64,000 bases of DNA from an uncultured Chitinophagales bacterium (GTDB taxonomy: Bacteria; Bacteroidota; Bacteroidia; Chitinophagales; UBA2359). Both the position numbers and the translations under genes were made by a program. Below the pieces are notes generated by a model. That model made no database searches. It was not told the origin of the DNA and saw only the letters and a program-made list of their open reading frames with translations. Positions 35,857 through 43,891 of this stretch are shown piece after piece. Each line of letters opens with the position of its first letter. Within the stretch, counting starts at the first letter, position 1. Location of the stretch: assembly GCA_937927195.1 (NCBI GenBank), contig CALBCY010000146.1:1-64000 (forward strand). Direction: 5' to 3'.

Positions 35857-35984
35857 AAAAATAAGTTCTGTGCCATTTGACAGCTTCTTTTTAGATCACA
35901 AAAATGAAATGAAACTTAATTTGCCAATGTGCTTAGTTGTTAGCTTAATCTTCCACATTAAATTCCTTTTTTAATTTACTTATC

Positions 35985-37469
35985 ATGAAATTGTATACAC
36001 AGGTTTTACCTATACCTTATAAGGATGCTTTGTCTTATTATAAATTAGTCGAAAAAGATAGACCAAGCTTTATTTTTGAATCAACAGATAATTCTGACAA
36101 TTCCAGTCGCCTTTCTTTGATTGGTATTGATCCAATTTTGGAGTTGGTGGGAGAGGAATCTCTTTGCAAAGTCAATTGCTTGGAAGAGCGTGGTGAAATT
36201 TTCTTTGACTTTCTCAGGAAAGAGTTTGCCTCCAGTGTCAAGAGTATGGGGGAAAAGCATATGGATTTAGAAATTTTCAAAGAAGAATTTAGAGGGGAAG
36301 AAAACGAAAGGTTTAAAAGAAAAAATATTGCTCAAATTATCAAAAGACTGATCGCTGAATTTCATTCAAATGAAAAGAACTTTTTCGGATTGTATGGTGC
36401 TTTAGCATACAACTTTGTTTACTTGTATGAAGACATTCAAAAAACAAAGAAAGCGGATACTCCAGATTTTCACCTCTTCCTTTTTGACAACATCTTGTTT
36501 TTTAATCATTTGACACAACAAGCTTTTATTTACAGCAATCGTTTCAATGAGTACGAGGCAAAAGCCAATGCGGATCAGTTGAGAAACTTTTTATTGAGCA
36601 GTCCGGAAATTATTTTTGAGCGTCCAACGATTTCCAATCCCAAATTTTTCCCTGACAAGGAAACCTTTAAAGACCAAGTTAGTCAAGCAAGAGAGCTTTG
36701 TTTAAAAGGGGAATTAATGGAAGTGGTTTTGTGTAGACAATTAACGACGGATGTGGAAGGAGACACTTTACCAATTTACGAAAATTATAGGGCCATCAAT
36801 CCCTCGCCTTATATGTTTCATTTCAATTTTGGAGAAGACAATGTTTTACTTGGTATGAGTCCGGAAGTAATGGTCCGCTATGAAAATGATCGGGTTATTC
36901 TAAGACCGATATCTGGAAGTATTGCAAGAGGAAAAACAGTGATAGAAGATCACGACAATATGCTTGAATTGTTGAATAACCCGAAAGAAAAATCCGAATT
37001 GGATATGCTTATTGATTTAGGCAGAAATGATTTGGCAAAGGTTTGTGGTTCCAATGTGAAAATTGACCAATACAGAATGATTGAAAAGTACTCGCATGTC
37101 ATGCACACTGTTGCTCAAGTTTCGGGTAAATTAGAAGCGGACAAGACGGGCTTAGATGCTTTAGCCGCCTGCTTGAATGCTGGAACATTAACCGGTGCGC
37201 CCAAGCATCGGGCCATGCAGGAAATTGAAAACATGGAGAAGCACGCCAGAGGATTTTATGGAGGATGCATAGGGTATCTTCTTTTCAATGGGGAAGTCAA
37301 TACTGGAATCGTCATCAGAAGTGCACAGATTAACAAAGGTAAACTTAAGTATTCAAGTGGTGCAACTTTACTATATGAATCGGATCCTGAGAAGGAATTG
37401 ATCGAAACAGAATTTAAGGCAGCAGCTTTTTTAAAGAACCTCGAAAAATTCAGAAAGGTTTTAGTTTAG
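35985..37469 (+). CDS. trpE: Anthranilate synthase component I
   Basis: TrpE converts chorismate to anthranilate using ammonia supplied by the TrpG domain. The 494-residue protein has the N-terminal tryptophan-feedback region (FIFESTDNSDNSSRLSLIG, similar to the LLES motif) and the chorismate-binding core: NPSPYMFHFNF, RPISGSIARGK, LDMLIDLGRNDLAKV, GTLTGAPKHRAMQEI and GGCIGYL. All catalytic motifs are intact. It lies about 170 bp after trpR with a candidate operator in between. Confidence 0.96.
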   Translation: MKLYTQVLPIPYKDALSYYKLVEKDRPSFIFESTDNSDNSSRLSLIGIDPILELVGEESLCKVNCLEERGEIFFDFLRKEFASSVKSMGEKHMDLEIFKEEFRGEENERFKRKNIAQIIKRLIAEFHSNEKNFFGLYGALAYNFVYLYEDIQKTKKADTPDFHLFLFDNILFFNHLTQQAFIYSNRFNEYEAKANADQLRNFLLSSPEIIFERPTISNPKFFPDKETFKDQVSQARELCLKGELMEVVLCRQLTTDVEGDTLPIYENYRAINPSPYMFHFNFGEDNVLLGMSPEVMVRYENDRVILRPISGSIARGKTVIEDHDNMLELLNNPKEKSELDMLIDLGRNDLAKVCGSNVKIDQYRMIEKYSHVMHTVAQVSGKLEADKTGLDALAACLNAGTLTGAPKHRAMQEIENMEKHARGFYGGCIGYLLFNGEVNTGIVIRSAQINKGKLKYSSGATLLYESDPEKELIETEFKAAAFLKNLEKFRKVLV

Positions 37470-37605
37470 GCCATTGGCCGTTAGCTTTTAGCCGTTGGCT
37501 TCTAGCTATTATTTATAGCCCAAAGCCTTAGTTACAAAAAAAGGAGCCAACAGCTAAAGGCCAATAGCCAATAGCTTTAATCAAACAAATAACCAATAGC
37601 GTTTA
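37470..37605. repeat. GCCAATAGC-type direct and inverted repeats between trpE and trpGD
   Basis: The left part holds GGCC/TTAGCC/GTTGGC words and the right part holds the same words in opposite orientation (GCCAACAGCTAAAGG, then GCCAATAGC), so the spacer can fold on itself. The 23 bases at 37546-37568 match 43853-43875 at 21 of 23 positions, making this a dispersed element. Confidence 0.6.
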
Positions 37606-37616
37606 ATAAAAATAAA

Positions 37617-39263
37617 ATGAAATACCAAAAAGTATTAATCATAGATAATTTTGACTCCTTCACTTACAATCTTGTAGATTATTTCAAACAATTGAATTGT
37701 GATGTGAAAGTTTTTAGAAACAATATTAATCCCGCTGCTTTGGATGAAATCGATTTTGACTTATTGGTCCTTTCACCAGGGCCATCGGTTCCCAAAAATG
37801 CAGGAAATCTATTCGATATAATCAAACGGTTTTATCAAACGAAGCCCATCTTTGGAATTTGTTTGGGACTACAAGCCCTCGTTGAATTTTTCGGTGGCAA
37901 ACTGATGTTTGTGCCACCCCAACATGGAAAGGAAGATAAAATATTGACAGACCAAAAGACGATCTATTCAGGATTGTCTTCAGTTTTGAACTTGGCCAGA
38001 TATCATTCTTTGGCAGCAGAAACGGTGCCCGATTGTTTTGAAATTTCAGGTAAATCACAAGATGGAACCGTTATGTCTATTCGACATAAACTATTGCCAA
38101 TTGAAGCTGTTCAATTTCACCCGGAATCTGTCTTGAGTATGAAGGATGGTGCAGGGATGAAAATTATTAAAAATGTCGTTGATGGTAAAATGGCCTCAGG
38201 AAATATTTACTATAAAGATTTGATGAGCAAACTTTCACAGGACGAACTCCTGAATGAAAATGACATTGGGAAATTTGTCGATCACATTGTTGAAGATCAA
38301 TTGACTGAAGATCAGAAGTTGATTTTGTTGGTGGCCTTATCACAGAAGTTGACCAATGCTTCCAATCTTTATCCTTTCATAAATAATCTGCAAAGTAGAA
38401 ATGCCTATGAAATAAATGATGAAATTGGATTAAAAGGAATAGATATTTGTGGAACAGGAGGCTCGGGTTTACCCAGGGTGAACACTTCTACCATTTTAGC
38501 GCTTTTATTGTCTCATCATGGCATGCCAATTATCAAACATGGCAATAAGGCAGCCTCTGGTCGATTCGGAAGTTTTGATTTGTTAGAAGCTTTAAATGTT
38601 CCTGTGAATGCAAGCCAAGAAAAAATCGAAGAAGCTTTAGAAGCCAATAATTTGGCTTTTTTATATGCTAGGAAAACTCATCCAGTGGTCGGTAAATTTG
38701 CCCCAATTAGATCAAGGATGGGTGTTCCTAGTGTATTCAATGTAATGGGCCCTCTTCTCAATCCTTATAACCCGAGAAGACAATTTATTGGCACTTCATT
38801 CAAACAATATATGGATGTGATTTGTGATGTGGCCATAATGATGGGCAAGGAGCAAGTTGTCGTTGCAAGAGCGGATGATGGATTGGACGATATTTCAATT
38901 TCAACCAGTACGCAATTGAGGGTATTTAAGAATGGGAAAAAAGAAAGTAGAACATTGGTCCCTTCCGATTTCGGCATAGACCCAGTCCCTTTTGATTTGC
39001 TCAAATGTGAAAACAAAGATCAAAATATTAAAATTGCGGAAGAGCTTTTGGATGGCAAATTGAACTCAGAGCACTATAAATTGATAGTGGCAAATGCAGC
39101 TTTTATTTATGCTGAATTTGAAAAAGAAATGCCATTGAAATCTGCTTATGATATGATGGTGGAAACCATTAAAAGTGGAGTTTTAAGGAAACAATTGAAT
39201 GCCTATATTGCTACGGTCAAGCAAGAGGTCAAGGAAGAAGAAAGTGTGGCTGCCACTGTTTAA
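37617..39263 (+). CDS. trpGD: Fused anthranilate synthase component II and anthranilate phosphoribosyltransferase
   Basis: Residues 1-190 are the TrpG glutamine amidotransferase with Cys82 (GICLGLQ), His168 and Glu170 (HPES). Residues about 200-540 are TrpD, which joins PRPP to anthranilate: ICGTGGSG (279-284), NTSTILALLL, KHGNKAASGRFGSFDLLEAL, RMGVPSVFNVMGPLLNP. The PRPP loop is GTGGSG where TrpD normally has GTGGDG. The same fusion order is known in enterobacteria. It forms a complex with TrpE. The C-terminal EVKEEESVAATV tail is charged and extra. Confidence 0.93.
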   Translation: MKYQKVLIIDNFDSFTYNLVDYFKQLNCDVKVFRNNINPAALDEIDFDLLVLSPGPSVPKNAGNLFDIIKRFYQTKPIFGICLGLQALVEFFGGKLMFVPPQHGKEDKILTDQKTIYSGLSSVLNLARYHSLAAETVPDCFEISGKSQDGTVMSIRHKLLPIEAVQFHPESVLSMKDGAGMKIIKNVVDGKMASGNIYYKDLMSKLSQDELLNENDIGKFVDHIVEDQLTEDQKLILLVALSQKLTNASNLYPFINNLQSRNAYEINDEIGLKGIDICGTGGSGLPRVNTSTILALLLSHHGMPIIKHGNKAASGRFGSFDLLEALNVPVNASQEKIEEALEANNLAFLYARKTHPVVGKFAPIRSRMGVPSVFNVMGPLLNPYNPRRQFIGTSFKQYMDVICDVAIMMGKEQVVVARADDGLDDISISTSTQLRVFKNGKKESRTLVPSDFGIDPVPFDLLKCENKDQNIKIAEELLDGKLNSEHYKLIVANAAFIYAEFEKEMPLKSAYDMMVETIKSGVLRKQLNAYIATVKQEVKEEESVAATV

Positions 39264-39296
39264 GAATGAAAGAAATGGCAATCAGATAAAACTGGA

Positions 39297-40688
39297 ATGG
39301 AAATGAATAATATTTTAGAAAAAATAAAGGCAGCTAAAGAGGTGGAGGTTTCGGCTTTGTATGAAAAATATAGCTTAGATGAATTAAAAAAAAATGTGGT
39401 GTCGTCACCCATTTCATTTTATGAAAAATTAGCGCAAAAAAAGGCGCTCAACCAGCCTTTTTTAATTTCCGAGTTTAAGAGAAAATCTCCGTCAGAGGGA
39501 TGGATCAATGAGGAAGTATCTATTGAAAGTCAGATTCAGAAATACATCGATTTTGGTACAGATGCTGTTTCAGTATTAACTGACAATCAGTTTTTTGGAG
39601 GATCTTATGAAGATTTAAACAAAGCTGCAAGTTGGATTGAAAATGTTCAGAATTGTGAAATTTGTGTCCTTAACAAAGAATTTATCATCGATGAAATTCA
39701 AGTTTATTTGGCAAGAAAAAATGGAGCAAATCTCATCTTGTTGATAGCCGAAATTTTGGATGTCGAAAGTTTTGAAAATTTAAAGAACTTGGCTGAATCA
39801 TTGGGGATGGGTGTTTTAGCGGAGGTTCATAATCTGCCAGAATTCAAAAAGATTGAAGCTTTGAATTGCAAGGTGATTGGTGTCAATAATCGAAACCTTG
39901 ACAATTTTAAAACCGCCATAAATAATTGCAATTTTCTGGCTCAATACATTTCAAAAGACAGTTTCTTAATCGCTGAATCAGGGATGCACAATTCAATAGA
40001 TTTGAAAGTTGCAGGAACTTATTCGGATGGTTTTTTGATAGGCACTTCACTTATGAGAAATTCTAAATTGGATTTCAGTCAAGAATGCTTTTTCAAAGCT
40101 TGTGGCATGCGAAGTTCCGAAGAAATTTCCAACAATCGGGCAGATTTGGTTGGAGTGAATTTTTCACCAAAAAGTAAAAGGAAAGTAAACGAAAAAATAC
40201 TAGCAGATCTTGAAATTCCACAAAATGCAGTTGCTTTGTTTTATAAAAATTCGGAAAGTGACATTGATGAAATTTTAAGCAATTACCATTTCAAATATAT
40301 ACAGGTGTATTTCGAAGATGTCTCTTTTGAATTCATAAAAAATTGCAAGCATAAGATAATGCTTGCTGTCAAAGTTAAGGGGAATTTTGACTTTAATGAA
40401 CTGGAACAATATGCTCCTTTTGTTGACTTTTTTATATTGGATTCCGCTGAGCCAGGTTCTGGAAAAAGCATTCAATCAGAAATTCCATTTGAGTTTCCCT
40501 ATCCCTTTTTATTAGCTGGTGGAATGAATTTGGAGAATTTAAACAGAATAGAAAAGTATAAAAATTGTATCGGGGTGGATATTGCCTCAGGTGTAGAAAC
40601 AGCTGCTAAGGTTGACTTGGATAAAATAAAAAACATCAAAAGTAAAATAGAAAAAATCGGAAAGGTCGAACTGTTTTTCGAAAAGTAA
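39297..40688 (+). CDS. trpCF: Fused indole-3-glycerol phosphate synthase and phosphoribosylanthranilate isomerase
   Basis: Residues about 1-260 are TrpC: ISEFKRKSPSEGWI, DAVSVLTDNQFFGGS, GVNNRNLDNFKT and IAESGMH. Residues about 262-460 are TrpF: FKACGMRS (catalytic Cys region), VGVNFSPKSKR, FILDSAEPGSGKS (catalytic Asp) and LLAGGMNLENL, VDIASGVET. The usual QLHGDE of TrpF reads QVYFED here, so the isomerase half is divergent. TrpF acts before TrpC in the pathway. The stop codon lies in the first unit of a 10-bp repeat. Confidence 0.9.
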   Translation: MEMNNILEKIKAAKEVEVSALYEKYSLDELKKNVVSSPISFYEKLAQKKALNQPFLISEFKRKSPSEGWINEEVSIESQIQKYIDFGTDAVSVLTDNQFFGGSYEDLNKAASWIENVQNCEICVLNKEFIIDEIQVYLARKNGANLILLIAEILDVESFENLKNLAESLGMGVLAEVHNLPEFKKIEALNCKVIGVNNRNLDNFKTAINNCNFLAQYISKDSFLIAESGMHNSIDLKVAGTYSDGFLIGTSLMRNSKLDFSQECFFKACGMRSSEEISNNRADLVGVNFSPKSKRKVNEKILADLEIPQNAVALFYKNSESDIDEILSNYHFKYIQVYFEDVSFEFIKNCKHKIMLAVKVKGNFDFNELEQYAPFVDFFILDSAEPGSGKSIQSEIPFEFPYPFLLAGGMNLENLNRIEKYKNCIGVDIASGVETAAKVDLDKIKNIKSKIEKIGKVELFFEK

Positions 40689-40710
40689 GGAAAAGTAAGG
40701 AAAAGTAAGG
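40681..40710. repeat. Three exact 10-bp repeats at the trpCF stop
   Basis: AAAAGTAAGG occurs three times in succession. The first copy contains the trpCF stop codon (TAA at 40686-40688), so the array has grown from the end of the gene into the spacer. Confidence 0.85.
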
Positions 40711-40712
40711 AC

Positions 40713-40775
40713 CTAAGGCAATTGGTTTTAGAATTCGGTTTGTTATTTTGTTCGGGATGGGATCAATTGCCTTAG
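40713..40775. repeat. 12-bp inverted repeat between trpCF and trpB
   Basis: CTAAGGCAATTG (40713-40724) and CAATTGCCTTAG (40764-40775) are perfect complements with 39 bases between. A CTAAAACCAAT word after the right arm also matches GGTTTTAG next to the left arm. No T-run follows, so it is not a clear terminator. Confidence 0.65.
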
Positions 40776-40805
40776 CCCAAAAAACTAAAACCAATAGCAT
40801 GGGGA

Positions 40806-42125
40806 ATGACCGAGCCTGTTTTAATGAAATTTAAAAGTAAAATGGAAAAAGTAGCAATAAAATCGACAATAAAGTCGACAGCAAGTTCTACGAATTATAA
40901 AAATGAAATTTATGATTCTGACGGATATTATGGAGAATACGGAGGGGTTTTTATTCCAGAAGTTTTGCGAAACAATATGGATGAGTTAACCCATACCTTC
41001 AATGCTTGCAAATCTGATCCAGCGTTTTTGGCTGAATTAGATTTGGCATTCAAAGAATTTTCAGGGCGTCCAACCGCTTTGACTCCGCTTTCCAAACTAA
41101 GTGATGAATTGGGAGGTGCTCAATTGTATTTAAAACGAGAAGGTTTGAATCATACAGGCGCCCATAAAATCAATCATTGCATTGGTCAAGTATTATTGGC
41201 GAAGCGAATGGGAAAGACTCGGATCATAGCCGAGACTGGAGCGGGACAACATGGTTATGCCACGGCTTCTGTTTGCGCCAGGTACGGACTGGAGTGTATT
41301 ATTTATATGGGTAAAATTGATTACGAAAGACAAAGGCCAAATGTCTATTGGATGGAATTATTGGGAGCCAAGGTGATTCCAGTAACAGAGGGAAGTCAAA
41401 CACTTAACGACGCTGTAATCGCAGCTTTCAAAGATTTGATTGCCCATCCCAAGGAGTCTCACTATTTATTGGGTTCGGCTGTTGGGCCACATCCATTCCC
41501 ATTGATAAATACCTTCTTTCAAAAAGTGGTTGGTGAAGAAATTAAAAGTCAGATAACTGAACAGATTGGAGGATTGCCAGATCAATGCATTGCTTGCGTT
41601 GGAGGCGGTAGCAATGCGATGGGAATGTTTTATGAATTCCTCGATGATGAAAGTGTAACATTGACTGGCGTTGAAGCTGGAGGAAAAAGTTCTAAGGGCG
41701 GAGAGCATGCAGCAAAAGTTAGCTTTGGCAAGAAAGGGATTTTTGAGGGCTACTATTCTTACTTTCTTCAAGACAATGATGGCAACATCAACGACACCCA
41801 TTCCGTGTCAGCTGGCTTGGATTATTGTGGAGTAAGTCCGATATTGGCCCATTTATATGACAAGGATCGAGTTGGTTTTTCTTATGCAACTGACGATCAG
41901 GCATTAAATGCAGTTCAAGTCTTGGCTCAAAAAGAGGGCATTATTTTAGCCTTGGAATCTGCACACGCGCTTGCTCACGCCATGAAAATCGCTCCTGAAT
42001 ATTCAAAAGATCATTGCATTGTCGTCAACGGATCGGGGAGGGGAGAAAAAGATTTATTCATTACTATGCGTCATTTTCAAAAAGATAAAATGATGGCCTT
42101 TTTAAAATCTCAATTAGAATCATGA
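40806..42125 (+). CDS. trpB: Tryptophan synthase beta subunit
   Basis: TrpB joins indole and serine with PLP. The 439-residue protein has the PLP lysine Lys121 in HTGAHKINH, the catalytic Glu143 in AETGAGQHG, ACVGGGSNAMGMF (phosphate loop) and NGSGRGEKD near the end. The N-terminus carries an extra low-complexity Ser/Thr/Lys stretch of about 30 residues before the conserved GYYGEYGGVFIPE, so the true start may be an internal ATG. The stop overlaps trpA by 4 bp. Confidence 0.96.
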   Translation: MTEPVLMKFKSKMEKVAIKSTIKSTASSTNYKNEIYDSDGYYGEYGGVFIPEVLRNNMDELTHTFNACKSDPAFLAELDLAFKEFSGRPTALTPLSKLSDELGGAQLYLKREGLNHTGAHKINHCIGQVLLAKRMGKTRIIAETGAGQHGYATASVCARYGLECIIYMGKIDYERQRPNVYWMELLGAKVIPVTEGSQTLNDAVIAAFKDLIAHPKESHYLLGSAVGPHPFPLINTFFQKVVGEEIKSQITEQIGGLPDQCIACVGGGSNAMGMFYEFLDDESVTLTGVEAGGKSSKGGEHAAKVSFGKKGIFEGYYSYFLQDNDGNINDTHSVSAGLDYCGVSPILAHLYDKDRVGFSYATDDQALNAVQVLAQKEGIILALESAHALAHAMKIAPEYSKDHCIVVNGSGRGEKDLFITMRHFQKDKMMAFLKSQLES

Positions 42126-42841
42126 AAATAATGGCTCATACCGTAATCGCTTACCCAGATCTTGAATCGACAAAAGTGGTTTGTGAAAAATACATTGCTG
42201 CTGGAATGGAAATTCTAGAGTTACAAATTCCTTTTTCACATCCAACTGCGGATGGAAGTATTTTGACACAAGCCAACCGATTGGCAGCAAAAGAAATAAG
42301 CACAAGTGGTGCATTGGATTTTGTGGAAGAACTTAAAACACAACACCCTGATCAAAAAGTCATGTTGATGAGTTATGTCAATAAGATATTCAGTTTTGGA
42401 ATCCAGAATTTCATTTCACGAATGAAAAAAATGAAAGTCCCTTATTTAATCATACCTGATTTACCTTTTGATTCGCCACTAGCTCAAAAATTTCACGAAG
42501 ACGATTATGTTCAATTGATTCCAGTTCTTTCTGCGAATACTTTTTCGGATCGCTTAAAGTTGGCAATGTCTTCAAAACCCGATTATGTTTATTTGATGGC
42601 AGATTTTAAAATCACTGGAAGTCAATTCAGCTTGCATGAGAACATCAAAAATTTGATTAGTAAGATCAAAGAATTGCATCCTGCTAAGGTTGGTCTCGGA
42701 TTTGGAATTTCCAATGCAGAGCAGGTGAATCAATGCCTGGAAATCGCAGATTTTTCCATTATTGGCTCGGCCCTCACCAAAGCTTGCGATGAAGGAAGAA
42801 TTGACGGCATCTTAAAAGAATTTCAAGCTGAAGTTTTATAA
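42122..42841 (+). CDS. trpA: Tryptophan synthase alpha subunit, short form
   Basis: TrpA cleaves indole-3-glycerol phosphate and passes indole to TrpB. The 239-residue protein keeps the catalytic Glu33 and Asp44 in ELQIPFSHPTADG, and phosphate-site motifs GLGFGISNAEQV and IIGSALTKACDEG. It is about 30 residues shorter than usual and lacks the first helix of the family; PFSDPLADG reads PFSHPTADG. The start ATG overlaps the trpB stop (ATGA), which shows translational coupling and excludes a longer N-terminus unless a non-standard start is used inside trpB. Confidence 0.9.
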   Translation: MKIMAHTVIAYPDLESTKVVCEKYIAAGMEILELQIPFSHPTADGSILTQANRLAAKEISTSGALDFVEELKTQHPDQKVMLMSYVNKIFSFGIQNFISRMKKMKVPYLIIPDLPFDSPLAQKFHEDDYVQLIPVLSANTFSDRLKLAMSSKPDYVYLMADFKITGSQFSLHENIKNLISKIKELHPAKVGLGFGISNAEQVNQCLEIADFSIIGSALTKACDEGRIDGILKEFQAEVL

Positions 42842-42965
42842 ATAAAAGACATCCTGAAATCATTTGTATTCCTTTGACATAATTATTTTCACTCAAGCCC
42901 TATTTTCAATTAAAACATTCCTAAATTTGTGCTGGATATTTTTCCTCTAATTCAAGCAAAGAATT

Positions 42966-43763
42966 CTGAATTTCAAAAATAAAAATGTCTGGATAACTGG
43001 CGCTTCGTCTGGTATTGGAGCGGCAACAGCCCTCGAGTTTGCCAAGCAAGGAGCCAATCTTGTTTTATCCGCTCGCCGAATCGACAAACTAAAAGATATC
43101 AAGCAACAATGTGAATCCTTAGGGGTAACGGCTAAGGTTATTCCATTTGATTTATCGGCTACTGAAGGAGTAGTAGATTTGGCCAAAGCTGTTGAAGCTG
43201 AAATGGGATCTATTGATGTTTTATTTAACAATGGAGGCATCAGTCAACGTGGTCATGCCTCTGAGACCGAAGAATCTGTGGATCGTAAAATAATGGAAGT
43301 CAACTACTTTGGGACAATAGCTTTAACAAAAGCTGTGTTGCCAATAATGCGGAAGCAAGGCAGTGGACATATTTTGGTCACCAGCAGTTTGGTCGGTATT
43401 TTCGGATTTTCTTTGCGTTCGGCTTATGCTGCCAGCAAGCACGCCTTGCATGGATTTTTTGAATCATTGCGAATGGAAGAGAAGGCCAACAACATCAAAG
43501 TGACGATGATTTGTCCTGGAAGGATTAAAACAGAAATTTCTAAAAGTGCCTTGACCAAGGATGGCAAAGAATATGGAGCTCTTGATCCCGGTCAACAAAA
43601 CGGAATGTTGGTGGAAGATTGTGCCAAACAAATTGTTAAGGCAACAAAAAGGAATGGAAAGGAAGTAGTCATTGGCAGCCTTGCCGAGAGAATCGGTGTA
43701 TTGTTGAATCGATTTATTCCTTCTTTGTTTTGGGTTTTGATTGCGAAGCAAGCAGCGAAATAG
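42966..43763 (+). CDS. Short-chain dehydrogenase/reductase with apparent CTG start
   Basis: This 265-residue SDR has the cofactor motif TGASSGIG at its N-terminus, NNGG (structural Asn), the catalytic Ser in LVTSSLVG and the YAASKHAL Tyr/Lys pair. It is closest in feel to the Bacteroidota SDRs labelled DHRS7-like or dehydrogenase of unknown substrate. The frame is open back to 42951 but has no ATG, GTG or TTG before the cofactor motif. CTG at 42966 (giving NFKNKNVWITGASSG) is at the expected place; ATT at 42963 is the alternative. The first TTG is at 43179, which would delete the cofactor site. Confidence 0.8.
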   Translation: MNFKNKNVWITGASSGIGAATALEFAKQGANLVLSARRIDKLKDIKQQCESLGVTAKVIPFDLSATEGVVDLAKAVEAEMGSIDVLFNNGGISQRGHASETEESVDRKIMEVNYFGTIALTKAVLPIMRKQGSGHILVTSSLVGIFGFSLRSAYAASKHALHGFFESLRMEEKANNIKVTMICPGRIKTEISKSALTKDGKEYGALDPGQQNGMLVEDCAKQIVKATKRNGKEVVIGSLAERIGVLLNRFIPSLFWVLIAKQAAK

Positions 43764-43770
43764 CGATATG

Positions 43771-43812
43771 GTATCCGGTTTCCGGTATCAGGCATCCGGT
43801 ATCCGGCATCCG
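43771..43812. repeat. Six 7-bp repeats
   Basis: GTATCCG, GTTTCCG, GTATCAG, GCATCCG, GTATCCG and GCATCCG follow each other with no length change, just after the SDR stop codon. Unit length and the ATCCGG core match the array at 444-520. Confidence 0.8.
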
Positions 43813-43852
43813 ATTTTTTAACGTAAAGACGCAAAGTTTTCAGAAGCCAAAA

Positions 43853-43875
43853 GCCAATAGCTAAAGGCCAACAGC
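43853..43875. repeat. Second copy of the GCCAATAGC dispersed element
   Basis: This 23-bp stretch matches 37546-37568 at 21 of 23 positions. It lies 17 bp before the VOC protein start. Confidence 0.65.
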
Positions 43876-43891
43876 CTAAAAGAAAATAACT

